Shown here piece by piece: positions 14,473 through 23,284 of a stretch of 64,000 nt of DNA (positions are counted from its first letter, which is position 1; each line of letters starts with the position of its first letter). This DNA comes from Tenacibaculum sp. 190524A05c. Its GTDB lineage: Bacteria; Bacteroidota; Bacteroidia; Flavobacteriales; Flavobacteriaceae. The translations under genes were made by a program, and so were the position numbers. The stretch spans positions 524,501-588,500 of the forward strand of contig NZ_OZ038523.1 in assembly GCF_964036595.1 (NCBI RefSeq), given 5' to 3'. The notes under the pieces were generated by a model. It was not told the DNA's origin and did not search any database. It worked only from the letters and a program-made list of their open reading frames with translations.

Positions 14473-17394
14473 TTAAAATTTAACATTAGCACCAACCATG
14501 AAATTTCTAGATCTTGGATAAATTGTGTTGTCAATTCCTCCAAAAACTTCTGGATCTAAACCACTGTAGTTTGTAATTACAAATACGTTTTGTACACCAG
14601 CCCAGATTCTTAAAGAATTCTTGTTGAATTTTCTAATTGGTCTATCAAAAGTATACCCTAAGGTAATGTTATCCATTCTTAAGAATGAAGCATTCTCAAG
14701 ATAAATGTCCGAATTAATTACATCAGACGTATTTACAAAGTTAGTTCCTAAGACAGAAGAAGGTATGTTTCCTAATACTTCGTTGTCTTGTAATAATGCT
14801 AATTGAGCTCTAGAAGAGTTTACATTATTATATACATAGTTTCCAAGGTTTGCTCTTAAGTTAAAAGATAAATCAAAGTTTTTATAGTTAAAGTTTGATT
14901 GGAATCCTAAGCTTACATCAGCTGCAGGATCTTCTTTTAAATAACGGTCATCATCATTGATTACACCATCATCATTTAAATCTGCATATGCACCTTCAAT
15001 CGGGTTTCCAGAACTATCATATAACTGCTTGAATACGTGGAAAGAGTTTGGAGCAAACCCTTCTCTTAAGATTTGAATTGTATTTCCAGTTCCTCCTGCA
15101 GTACCACCAGTTCTAACATCTTGTCCGTTAGCTAATTTAGTAATTTCTCTATCTAAATAAGTAGCGTTAAAGTTAAAGTTCCAATTGATATCTTCAGTAT
15201 TTAAGATGTCTCCATTTAAAGAGAATTCAATACCGTTAATTTCTAATTGACCAATATTTTGAATAACACTGTTAGCGAAGTTTACACCATCTGGTAAAGC
15301 AGCGTTGAATAATAAATCATCAGATACTTTATTGAACCAGTTGATAGAACCTGCAAACTTGTTATTGAATAATCCATAGTCTAAACCAAATTCTAACGTT
15401 GTAGTCTCTTCCCACTTTAAGTCTGGGTTAATTACAGATGGGATAATGGCTCTAATTGGATTATTAGCAAATTGGAATAAAGAGTTTTGGTTTCCAAAAC
15501 GATATCTACTTAAGTAAACATCATTTACATTTGGTAAGTTTTGCTGACCTGTTAATCCGTAACTTACACGTAATTTTAAATCAGAGAAAACATCTGAATC
15601 TTTTAAGAAATCTTCATTTGTTAATTTCCACGCAAATGCTGCTCCACCAAAGTTACCCCAACGATTGTTAGTACTGAAACGAGATGTTCCATCTCTTCTG
15701 TAGTTTAACGTTAATAAGTATTTGTTTAAAAAATCAACATTTAATCTTCCGAAGAAACCGATATTAACAACATCTGTTGCAGCAAAAGTATCTGCAAAAG
15801 AAGCAGGATCTAAAATATTTCCTGAAGTACCACCAAATTCTTCAAATTTTTGATATGAATATCCAGCAGTAGCATCTAATGTTAATTTGTCAAATTCTTT
15901 TTTATAGTTTAAATATCCATCCAATAATCTGTTACTTCTTTCAGAAAATCCTGAAGAATTTACACCAGCGAATAGTAATGCTAAATCAGCTGCTCTTCCG
16001 TAATTGAAACTACTTGTGAATTTAGTTTCTCCTTCAGCTTTATCAAAACCTAAGTTTAACACAGCTCTTAACTCAGGTAAGAAGTGAAATTTATAATCGA
16101 AATTTAAATTTCCAAAATGTCTGAATACTTTACCTGTACTATTAGCTAATAACAAAGCAGCTACAGGGTTTTTTGTAGTATTTAATAAATTACTTCCATT
16201 TCTATGTTCGAAGAATCCTCCGAAAGGAGAGCTAGCATCTCTTACCGGTTGAGTAGGATCAAAACGTAAAGCTGCACCAATTTGTCCAGTATCAGCGAAT
16301 CTACTATCCTCAAAGTTTCTGTTATAGTTTAAGTTAATCTTTAAATGATCCTCAAAGAATGATGGGTTCATAGATAAAGACACGTTTTTTCTATCAAATT
16401 GAGAAGTTAATAATGATCCTTCCTGAGATGTAAAACCAACAGAAAGACGAGTAGGGATGAAACCTAATATTCCACCTTTAACAGTTGCATTGATTAAGTT
16501 AGATCCTGTAGTTCTGAAAATTTGATCTTGCCAGTTTGTATTTGCTGTACCTAAAAGACCAACATCTCCAGGACGTTGTTGTTGTACAATGTTTCTGAAA
16601 TCATTAGCAGAAAATACGTTAACTCTATCTAATACTTCTCCGAATGTATATTGGTAATCAACATCTAATGTATAGTTTGATTTACCTTTTTTAGTTGTAA
16701 TGATAATTACACCATTAGAGGCTCTAGAACCATAAATAGCAGTAGCTGAAGCATCTTTTAATACCGAAAAAGATTCAATATCATTTGGATTAATGTTAGC
16801 TAAAACACCACGTGATCCAGCAACACTGTTTTCTTCAATAGGTAAACCGTCAATTACAATTAATGGACTGTTAGATGCACTAATTGATGATCCACCACGA
16901 ATTGTGATTTGTGATCCTGAACCAGGAGCACCACTCGTACGAATCTCAACACCCGAAACTCTACCACTAAGTAAGTTTTCAGGAGTAACGATGTTACCTT
17001 TGGTGAATTCTTTTTCTGTAATAGCTTCAACAGATCCAGTAGCATCTTTTACAGTAGTAGTACCATATCCTACAACTACAACTTCATCTAATACTTGTGC
17101 TGAATCTTCTAATTCTACATTAATAGTAGTATTGTTCCCCACAGAAACCTCTTGTGTTTGTAATCCGATGAAAGAAAAAACAAGAATATCAGAAGACTTC
17201 ACATTTTTAATTTCATAATTTCCATCGAAATCAGTTTCTGTACCCTTTACTTGACCTTTAATGATAATAGAAACACCAGGTAAAGGTTCTCCAGTAGACT
17301 TCTCAGTAACCTTTCCTTTTACACTCTGTTGGGCATATCCAATCAGGCATAAAAAGAACAGTGTTAAACTGAGTAATTGTTTAGTTTTATTCAT
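14473..17394 (-). CDS. susC: SusC/RagA TonB-dependent outer-membrane transporter
   Basis: A 973-residue importer of maltodextrins across the outer membrane, driven by TonB. After a signal peptide (MNKTKQLLSLTLFFLCLIGYAQ) comes a carboxypeptidase-regulatory-like domain (GKVTEKSTGEPLPGVSI). Then come the TonB box region around DEVVVVGYGT, the plug with RVSGVEIRTSGAPGSGSQI and the SusC signature DIESFSVLKDASATAIYGSR, and a long 22-strand-type barrel ending in a terminal aromatic (VGANVKF). It is the first gene of the minus-strand operon. No TAnnTTTG box was found close upstream, which fits a regulated promoter. The substrate is inferred from the surrounding alpha-glucan enzymes. Confidence 0.95.
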   Translation of the reverse strand: MNKTKQLLSLTLFFLCLIGYAQQSVKGKVTEKSTGEPLPGVSIIIKGQVKGTETDFDGNYEIKNVKSSDILVFSFIGLQTQEVSVGNNTTINVELEDSAQVLDEVVVVGYGTTTVKDATGSVEAITEKEFTKGNIVTPENLLSGRVSGVEIRTSGAPGSGSQITIRGGSSISASNSPLIVIDGLPIEENSVAGSRGVLANINPNDIESFSVLKDASATAIYGSRASNGVIIITTKKGKSNYTLDVDYQYTFGEVLDRVNVFSANDFRNIVQQQRPGDVGLLGTANTNWQDQIFRTTGSNLINATVKGGILGFIPTRLSVGFTSQEGSLLTSQFDRKNVSLSMNPSFFEDHLKINLNYNRNFEDSRFADTGQIGAALRFDPTQPVRDASSPFGGFFEHRNGSNLLNTTKNPVAALLLANSTGKVFRHFGNLNFDYKFHFLPELRAVLNLGFDKAEGETKFTSSFNYGRAADLALLFAGVNSSGFSERSNRLLDGYLNYKKEFDKLTLDATAGYSYQKFEEFGGTSGNILDPASFADTFAATDVVNIGFFGRLNVDFLNKYLLTLNYRRDGTSRFSTNNRWGNFGGAAFAWKLTNEDFLKDSDVFSDLKLRVSYGLTGQQNLPNVNDVYLSRYRFGNQNSLFQFANNPIRAIIPSVINPDLKWEETTTLEFGLDYGLFNNKFAGSINWFNKVSDDLLFNAALPDGVNFANSVIQNIGQLEINGIEFSLNGDILNTEDINWNFNFNATYLDREITKLANGQDVRTGGTAGGTGNTIQILREGFAPNSFHVFKQLYDSSGNPIEGAYADLNDDGVINDDDRYLKEDPAADVSLGFQSNFNYKNFDLSFNLRANLGNYVYNNVNSSRAQLALLQDNEVLGNIPSSVLGTNFVNTSDVINSDIYLENASFLRMDNITLGYTFDRPIRKFNKNSLRIWAGVQNVFVITNYSGLDPEVFGGIDNTIYPRSRNFMVGANVKF

Positions 17395-17749
17395 GTGTAA
17401 ATTCTTAAATAAATAAGTAAAATTTGAATTGTTTGTTATATCAATAACCTTTGTTCTGCGATGTGAATATAGCTATTAAAACGTAGCTATAACCATTGAA
17501 AACGCTACGAAAACGATTTCGTGTTGATAACTTTTTAACTTTAACTTAACGTATTAATAATATTATCTAAAATTTTTATGAGTTTTGTAAAATAATAAGG
17601 AGAAAATTAGAGTTAAATCAACCAAAAACCATATCCTTAAAATATTAATAGTTTTTTTGGCTTTTTGATAGATTATTTATGGTGATTTTAGGATTGTAAT
17701 AAACACTAACTTTCCATCTCATATTAACCTCTATTTAGTTATTTAATTT
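17395..17749. promoter_or_regulatory. Divergent control region between susC and the LacI gene
   Basis: The 355-base gap carries both promoters of the locus. Besides the operator candidate at 17507-17522, a TAGCTAT direct repeat (17469-17475 and 17484-17490) and AAAACG half-sites lie near it. Toward the LacI gene, TAGGATTG (17689-17696) with a TTG at 17665-17667 is a one-mismatch promoter candidate. I found no consensus -7 box for susC. Confidence 0.5.
17507..17522. promoter_or_regulatory. Candidate LacI-family operator
   Basis: ACGAAAACGATTTCGT is palindromic in seven of eight positions per arm and is centred on CG, the usual shape of LacI-family operators. It lies 113 bases before the susC start and next to the gene of a LacI regulator. 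Confidence 0.6.
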
Positions 17750-18769
17750 ATGAAACCTAAGATTACAATCAAAATAATTGCAAAGGAATTAGGTGTTTCT
17801 ACTTCAACAGTTTCAAAGGCATTGCGTGATAGCCATGAAATTAGTCATGAAACTAAAGAAAGAATAAAAGCCTATGCAAATTATTATAATTACAGACCTA
17901 ATAATTTAGCATTACAATTACGTAGTCAAAAGACCAAAGTAATTGGAATAATATTGCCCAAAATTGTTCACCATTTCTTCTCAACTGTAATTAGTGGAAT
18001 TGAAAAAGTGGCTAATGAACGTGGTTATAATATTATGGTTTGTTTCTCTAACGAAGATCAGGAGAAAGAAATTGAGACTATTAACGTATTAACCAATGGA
18101 AGTGTTGATGGTTTAATTGTTTCTATCGCTAAGGAAACGTTAAGAAACAAGGAGTTAAGTCATTTTTATCAACTTATTAGTAATGAAGTTCCTTTGGTGT
18201 TGTTTGATAGAGTTCATGATTCTATTAGATGTGATAAAGTTATTGTGGATGATATTGGAGCAGGGTATAAGGCGACAAGACATTTATTAAATACAAAATG
18301 TAATAAAATAGGAATCGTTACTACTCCAGAGCATGTTACAGTAGGTTTAGATAGATATCAAGGTTATGAGAGAGCGTTGAAAGAAGCTGGGATTAAAGTG
18401 GATTCTAATTTGGTCATTAATGTGGATGAGGAAGAAGATATTTACTCGCAAATTAAAGTTTTATTTGATCAAGATATCGATGCGATTTTTGCCGTTAATG
18501 AAATTTATGCAGCAATTGCTATTAGAATTGCAAAGGAAAAAGGAAAGCAAATTCCAGAAGATATTTCTATAATAGGTTTTACAGACGGATTAATATCTGA
18601 GTATTCTTCGCCTTCAATTACAACTGTAGTTCAGCATGGTTTAACTATGGGTGAACAAGCTGCTGAATTATTAATTGATCAAATTGAAAACTCTGAAAAT
18701 CAGAGAGCACCACAAACAAAAGTAATCTCAAGTAACATTAAAATCAGGGAATCTAGTAAATCGTTGTAG
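17750..18769 (+). CDS. LacI family transcriptional regulator of the alpha-glucan locus
   Basis: A 339-residue regulator. The N-terminal HTH and hinge region (ITIKIIAKELGVSTSTVSKALRDSHEISHETKERI, then RPNNLALQLRSQKT) is typical LacI. It is followed by a periplasmic-binding-protein-like sugar-binding core with IIGFTDGLISEYSSPSITTV near the end. It is transcribed divergently from susC and 124 bases ahead of the MFS/pgmB/GH65 genes. The likely effector is maltose, a maltodextrin or a phosphorylated derivative, and the likely targets are both arms of the locus. Bacteroides uses the unrelated SusR, whereas LacI control is common in marine Flavobacteriia; that comparison is family knowledge. Confidence 0.92.
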   Translation: MKPKITIKIIAKELGVSTSTVSKALRDSHEISHETKERIKAYANYYNYRPNNLALQLRSQKTKVIGIILPKIVHHFFSTVISGIEKVANERGYNIMVCFSNEDQEKEIETINVLTNGSVDGLIVSIAKETLRNKELSHFYQLISNEVPLVLFDRVHDSIRCDKVIVDDIGAGYKATRHLLNTKCNKIGIVTTPEHVTVGLDRYQGYERALKEAGIKVDSNLVINVDEEEDIYSQIKVLFDQDIDAIFAVNEIYAAIAIRIAKEKGKQIPEDISIIGFTDGLISEYSSPSITTVVQHGLTMGEQAAELLIDQIENSENQRAPQTKVISSNIKIRESSKSL

Positions 18770-18802
18770 TAAAAAATTATACTAGACATAAAGATTTTTT
18801 TA

Positions 18803-18810
18803 TATATTTG
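18803..18810 (+). promoter_or_regulatory. Bacteroidota -7 box (TATATTTG) for the MFS-GH operon
   Basis: Exact consensus, 83 bases ahead of the MFS ATG. It leaves a leader of roughly 75 bases that contains the hairpin at 18821-18857. Confidence 0.65.
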
Positions 18811-18820
18811 ACGACATAAG

Positions 18821-18857
18821 GACTTATCAATAACCTTTTCTGCAAAAAAGATAAGTC
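18821..18857 (+). promoter_or_regulatory. Leader inverted repeat upstream of the MFS gene
   Basis: GACTTATC (18821-18828) and GATAAGTC (18850-18857) form a perfect eight-base inverted repeat inside the presumed 5' leader. No T-run follows, so it is not a simple terminator. It may be a protein-binding site or a structure affecting translation. Confidence 0.4.
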
Positions 18858-18893
18858 TTAGCGCTTATCGTACTATCAACTAATATATACGAT

Positions 18894-20252
18894 ATGAACA
18901 AGCGTAAACTAAGTTTCTTAGAAATTTGGAACATGAGTTTCGGATTTTTAGGAATTCAAATGGGTTTTGCCCTACAAAATGCTAACGCCAGTCGAATTTT
19001 ACAGATTTTTGGAGCCGATGTGCACCAGCTATCTTGGTTTTGGTTAATTGCACCTTTTATGGGGTTAATAGTGCAGCCAATTATTGGGCATTATAGCGAT
19101 AATACCTGGACAAGATTCGGTAGACGTAAGCCATTTTTCTTATTAGGAGCAGTCTTAGCTTCAATTGGAATGATCTTAATTCCACAAGCTGATTTCATGA
19201 TTGCATTACTACCAGCACTTTGGGTAGGAGCAGGAATGTTAATGATTATGGATGCTTCTTTTAATATTGCAATGGAGCCATTTAGAGCTTTAGTTGCAGA
19301 TAATCTCTCAGATGAACAAGCCACTCAAGGTTTTAGTATACAAACAGCACTTATTGGTATAGGAGCAGTTGTTGGTTCATGGTTACCATGGGTTTTAACA
19401 AATTGGTTTGGTTTAGCTAAAACTTCTGGAGAAGGTACAGTCCCTCAAAACTTATTATGGTCTTTTATTATTGGAGCAGTTGTTTTAATTGGTTCAATCC
19501 TAGTAACCATTTTTACCACGAAAGAATATTCACCTGAGGAGTTAGCTCAATTTGAAAAAAATAATACAGATAATACTGAAGAGTCAGTAGAAGAGCAAAA
19601 GGAAGCAAGATTATTAGATATTTTCGATGACTTTAAAAAAATGCCTGAAACAATGCGCCAATTAAGTTGGGTTCAATTCTTTTCATGGTTTGCTCTTTTT
19701 GGAATGTGGGTATTCTCTGTACCAGCAATAGCTCAACATATTTATGGTTTACCTTTCGATGATTCTAGCAGTGAAACTTACCAGGAAGCTGGAAATTGGG
19801 TAGGGATTTTATTTGGTATTTATAATGGTGTATCAGCCATATTTGCCTTTTTATTACCATCAATAGCAAAAAAGTTTAGTAGAAAGAAAACACATGCATA
19901 TTCATTATTCATTGGAGGTATAGGTTTGATAATGATTTATTTCTTATCAGATCCAATGTCTTTAATTCTTCCAATGATATTTTTAGGAATTGCATGGGCA
20001 AGTATATTATCAATGCCTTACGCAATGTTGTCAGGTTCAATTTCTCCAAAGAAAATGGGAGTATACATGGGAATATTCAATTTCTTTATTGTGATACCTC
20101 AAATCGTAAATGGAATTATTGGAGGACCATTAGTAAAATATGCATATGGTAATCAAGCAATTTTTGCATTAGTAGTCAGCGGTATATCATTCTTAATCGC
20201 TGGAGCACTTTCATTTAAAATTAACGATAAAACTGATGTAGCGCATCAATAA
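18894..20252 (+). CDS. MFS sugar transporter (maltose/maltodextrin, GPH/SLC45-like)
   Basis: A 452-residue inner-membrane permease with about 12 hydrophobic segments and the loop motif DNTWTRFGRRKPFF between helices 2 and 3, which is characteristic of the glycoside-cation symporter/SLC45-like branch. A soluble central loop (about 213-250, rich in Glu, Asn and Asp) separates the two halves. Within an alpha-glucan locus and immediately before beta-phosphoglucomutase and maltose phosphorylase, its job is probably to bring maltose or short maltodextrins into the cytoplasm. It heads the plus-strand operon; pgmB starts two bases after its stop. Confidence 0.88.
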   Translation: MNKRKLSFLEIWNMSFGFLGIQMGFALQNANASRILQIFGADVHQLSWFWLIAPFMGLIVQPIIGHYSDNTWTRFGRRKPFFLLGAVLASIGMILIPQADFMIALLPALWVGAGMLMIMDASFNIAMEPFRALVADNLSDEQATQGFSIQTALIGIGAVVGSWLPWVLTNWFGLAKTSGEGTVPQNLLWSFIIGAVVLIGSILVTIFTTKEYSPEELAQFEKNNTDNTEESVEEQKEARLLDIFDDFKKMPETMRQLSWVQFFSWFALFGMWVFSVPAIAQHIYGLPFDDSSSETYQEAGNWVGILFGIYNGVSAIFAFLLPSIAKKFSRKKTHAYSLFIGGIGLIMIYFLSDPMSLILPMIFLGIAWASILSMPYAMLSGSISPKKMGVYMGIFNFFIVIPQIVNGIIGGPLVKYAYGNQAIFALVVSGISFLIAGALSFKINDKTDVAHQ

Positions 20253-20254
20253 CT

Positions 20255-20914
20255 ATGAATAAAAGAGGATTCATATTTGATTTGGACGGTGTTATAGTTG
20301 ACACTGCGAAGTACCATTTTTTAGCTTGGAAAAAATTGGCTAATGATTTAGGAATTGATTTTACAGAACACCAGAATGAACAGTTAAAAGGTGTAAGTAG
20401 AGTAAAATCACTAGAGAAGATTTTAGATTGGGGAGGAATATCTCTTTCTGAGGATGCTTTTCAAGATCAAATGAACAAAAAGAATACAGATTATTTGTCT
20501 TACATAGAGACGATGAAAGAAGATGAAATTCTTATTGATGTTCCTAAAGTTTTGGATTATCTAAAAAACGAAAAACAGCCTTTAGCATTAGGTTCAGCCA
20601 GTAAAAATGCTAGAAAAATTTTGAAGAAAGTTTCACTTTATGATTCTTTCGATGCTATTGTAGATGGTACTAACGTAACTAAAGCAAAACCAGATCCTGA
20701 AGTTTTTTTAAAAGCAGCAGAAGAATTAGAAATTCATCCTGAACAATGTGTAGTATTTGAAGATTCTATTGCAGGAGTACAGGCGGCAAATAAAGCAAAC
20801 ATGATATCAATAGGTATCGGAGAGCAAGATGTTTTATCTGAGGCAGACTTTGTATTTAAAGATTTCTCAGAAATATCTATAGATTTTTTAACACAATTAA
20901 TAAACAAACAATAA
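20255..20914 (+). CDS. pgmB: Beta-phosphoglucomutase
   Basis: A 219-residue HAD-superfamily enzyme that converts beta-glucose-1-phosphate to glucose-6-phosphate. The catalytic aspartates are in FDLDGVIVDTAKYHF (Asp9 nucleophile, Asp11 acid/base). The cap domain carries the LKGVSRVKSLEKIL segment typical of beta-PGM. LGSASKNA supplies the motif II serine, and KPDPEVFLKAA and VFEDSIAGVQAA are motifs III and IV. It lies between the maltose transporter and the GH65 phosphorylase, whose product is exactly its substrate. Context and motifs agree, so the call is strong. Confidence 0.93.
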   Translation: MNKRGFIFDLDGVIVDTAKYHFLAWKKLANDLGIDFTEHQNEQLKGVSRVKSLEKILDWGGISLSEDAFQDQMNKKNTDYLSYIETMKEDEILIDVPKVLDYLKNEKQPLALGSASKNARKILKKVSLYDSFDAIVDGTNVTKAKPDPEVFLKAAEELEIHPEQCVVFEDSIAGVQAANKANMISIGIGEQDVLSEADFVFKDFSEISIDFLTQLINKQ

Positions 20915-20944
20915 TTCCCCAAACAACAAACAAACTAGAGAGAG

Positions 20945-23251
20945 ATGAACCAAGATTATATAATACCAAATGAATGGTCGATTATCGAAGAAGGATATAA
21001 TGATAGTAGAATAAAATCTTCTGAAAGTTTATTTAGTATCGGTAATGGTGCCATGGGGCAACGTGCAAATTTTGAAGAAAAGTATTCAGGTGAAACTTTT
21101 CAAGGAAGCTATATAGCTGGAGTTTATTATCCAGATAAAACCAGAGTTGGATGGTGGAAAAATGGTTATCCAGAGTATTTCGCAAAAGTATTAAATGCGC
21201 CAAATTGGATTGGAATTAACGTATTTGTAAACGATATCCAATTGGATTTATTTACGTGTAAAAAGGTTGTTGATTTCCGTCGTGAATTGAACATGAAGGA
21301 AGGTTGGTTATCAAGAAGTTTTAAAGCAACTTTAATCAATGACATTATAGTAAAAGTAGAAACAAAACGTTTTTTAAGTATTGATTTAGATGAAGTTGGA
21401 GCGATTGAGTACAATGTAACTCCAATTTCTGGTGATGTAGAGATTACATTTCAACCTTATTTAGATAGCGGAATTCATAATGAAGATAGTAATTGGGACG
21501 ATCAGTTTTGGAACACAACTAATGTAACTGAAAACTCTAGTCAAGCTTTCATAGAAGCACATACGATGAAAACCAATTTTCATACTTGTACTTTTATGGA
21601 ATCTAAGCTTTTCATAAACGGTAAAGAACAAAACTCAATTCCAAAAACTGAATCTTCTGAAACTAAAGTATCGTTTTATTATCCAGCGCACATAAAAGCC
21701 AATGAAACATATACAATTCACAAGTTCGGTGGTTATGTAGTGGATAGAAATCATGATACGAATCAATTAGTCACTGCAGCAAAAAATACATTAAAGTTAG
21801 CTGTAGATTTAGGTTTCTCTAATTTATTAGATCAACAAAAACAAGCATGGGCTAATATCTGGGAAATGGCTGATATTACCATTGATGGTGATGTAAAAGC
21901 TCAACAAGGTATTCGTTTTAATATCATGCAATTAAACCATACATATTTAGGTAAAGACGCACGATTAAATATCGGACCAAAAGGATTTACTGGAGAGAAA
22001 TATGGAGGAAGTACATATTGGGATACAGAAGCGTACTGTTTACCATTTTATATGGCAACAAAGAACCAAGAGGTTGCAAAAAGTCTTTTAACGTACAGAT
22101 ATAACCAACTAGATAAAGCTATTGAAAATGCTGAAAGTTTAGGATTTACTAACGGAGCGGCATTGTATCCAATGGTAACTATGAATGGTGAAGAGTGTCA
22201 TAATGAATGGGAAATTACTTTTGAAGAAATCCATAGAAATGGTGCTATAGCCTTTGCCATTTTTAATTATTATAGGTTCACAAATGACTACAGTTATATT
22301 CCAGAAAAAGGATTAGAAGTTCTTATTGGTATTGCACGTTTTTGGCATCAAAGAGTTAATTTCTCTGAAGACAAGCAAAAATACGTAATGCTTGGTGTTA
22401 CTGGGCCTAACGAATATGAAAACAATATAAATAATAACTGGTATACGAACTACATCGCAAAATGGTGTATTGATTATGCCTTAGAAAATATTGAAAAGGT
22501 TAAAGAAGAATATGTTTCTGATTTTAAACGAATAGTTGAAAAAGTAAATATTTCTGAAGCGGAATTATCTAGCTGGAGAAAAGTTGCTGAGAACATGTAT
22601 TTTCCTTATTCTGAGAAGCATGAAGTCTTCTTACAACAAGATGGTTTCTTAGATAAAGATTTAGTAACTGTTGAAAATCTAGATAAATCACAACGTCCAA
22701 TTAATCAAAAATGGAGTTGGGATCGCATACTTCGTTCACCTTATATTAAGCAAGCAGATGTTTTACAAGGGTTTTATTTCTTTGAAGATCATTTCTCTAC
22801 TGAGGAGCTTGAAAAACATTTTGATTTCTATGAACCATTCACAGTTCATGAAAGTTCACTTTCTCCTTGTGTTCACAGTATTCAAGCTGCGAAACTTGGA
22901 AGAATGGAGCAGGCTTATACTTTCTATTTAAGAACATCACGTTTAGATTTAGATGATTACAATAAAGAAGTTGAAGAAGGTCTTCATATTACCTCAATGG
23001 CAGGTACTTGGATGAGTATTGTTGAAGGATTTGGAGGAATGAGAATTCAAGATGATAAATTAAGTTTTACTCCGCAAATTCCAAGTCAGTGGGAAGGATA
23101 TTCGTTTAAAGTAAACTTTAGAAATCAAGTATTAAAAGTAATTGTTAACCAAGGAAAAACACATTTTGAGGTTGATGGTAATAAAGAATTACAAATCATT
23201 GTAAATGGTGAAAAAGTTACTATTTCCCCGAATAATTTAGTAACTGTATAA
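20945..23251 (+). CDS. GH65 maltose phosphorylase
   Basis: A 768-residue GH65 inverting phosphorylase, expected to split maltose with phosphate to glucose and beta-glucose-1-phosphate in the cytoplasm. It shows the GH65 N-terminal beta-sandwich (SLFSIGNGAMGQRANFEE), the (alpha/alpha)6 barrel with YWDTEAYCLPFY and the ECHNEWEITFEEIHRN segment at about 417-432, which holds the family's general-acid glutamate. A C-terminal beta domain includes AGTWMSIVEGFGG. No signal peptide is present. The neighbouring pgmB gene fits a phosphorylase over a hydrolase. Kojibiose, nigerose or trehalose phosphorylase are the alternatives within GH65, less likely here. Confidence 0.92.
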   Translation: MNQDYIIPNEWSIIEEGYNDSRIKSSESLFSIGNGAMGQRANFEEKYSGETFQGSYIAGVYYPDKTRVGWWKNGYPEYFAKVLNAPNWIGINVFVNDIQLDLFTCKKVVDFRRELNMKEGWLSRSFKATLINDIIVKVETKRFLSIDLDEVGAIEYNVTPISGDVEITFQPYLDSGIHNEDSNWDDQFWNTTNVTENSSQAFIEAHTMKTNFHTCTFMESKLFINGKEQNSIPKTESSETKVSFYYPAHIKANETYTIHKFGGYVVDRNHDTNQLVTAAKNTLKLAVDLGFSNLLDQQKQAWANIWEMADITIDGDVKAQQGIRFNIMQLNHTYLGKDARLNIGPKGFTGEKYGGSTYWDTEAYCLPFYMATKNQEVAKSLLTYRYNQLDKAIENAESLGFTNGAALYPMVTMNGEECHNEWEITFEEIHRNGAIAFAIFNYYRFTNDYSYIPEKGLEVLIGIARFWHQRVNFSEDKQKYVMLGVTGPNEYENNINNNWYTNYIAKWCIDYALENIEKVKEEYVSDFKRIVEKVNISEAELSSWRKVAENMYFPYSEKHEVFLQQDGFLDKDLVTVENLDKSQRPINQKWSWDRILRSPYIKQADVLQGFYFFEDHFSTEELEKHFDFYEPFTVHESSLSPCVHSIQAAKLGRMEQAYTFYLRTSRLDLDDYNKEVEEGLHITSMAGTWMSIVEGFGGMRIQDDKLSFTPQIPSQWEGYSFKVNFRNQVLKVIVNQGKTHFEVDGNKELQIIVNGEKVTISPNNLVTV

Positions 23252-23284
23252 TAGTTTGAATGTACAAGAGTAAAATATAAAATC

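Noticed and set aside
14460..14543. N-terminal extension of SusD
   Set aside because: It would overlap the susC end and place a non-signal stretch before a perfect lipoprotein signal at 14459.
16793..17218. 141-codon plus-strand frame inside susC
   Set aside because: It lies wholly antisense to a certain SusC gene, and its composition is what antisense of that region gives.
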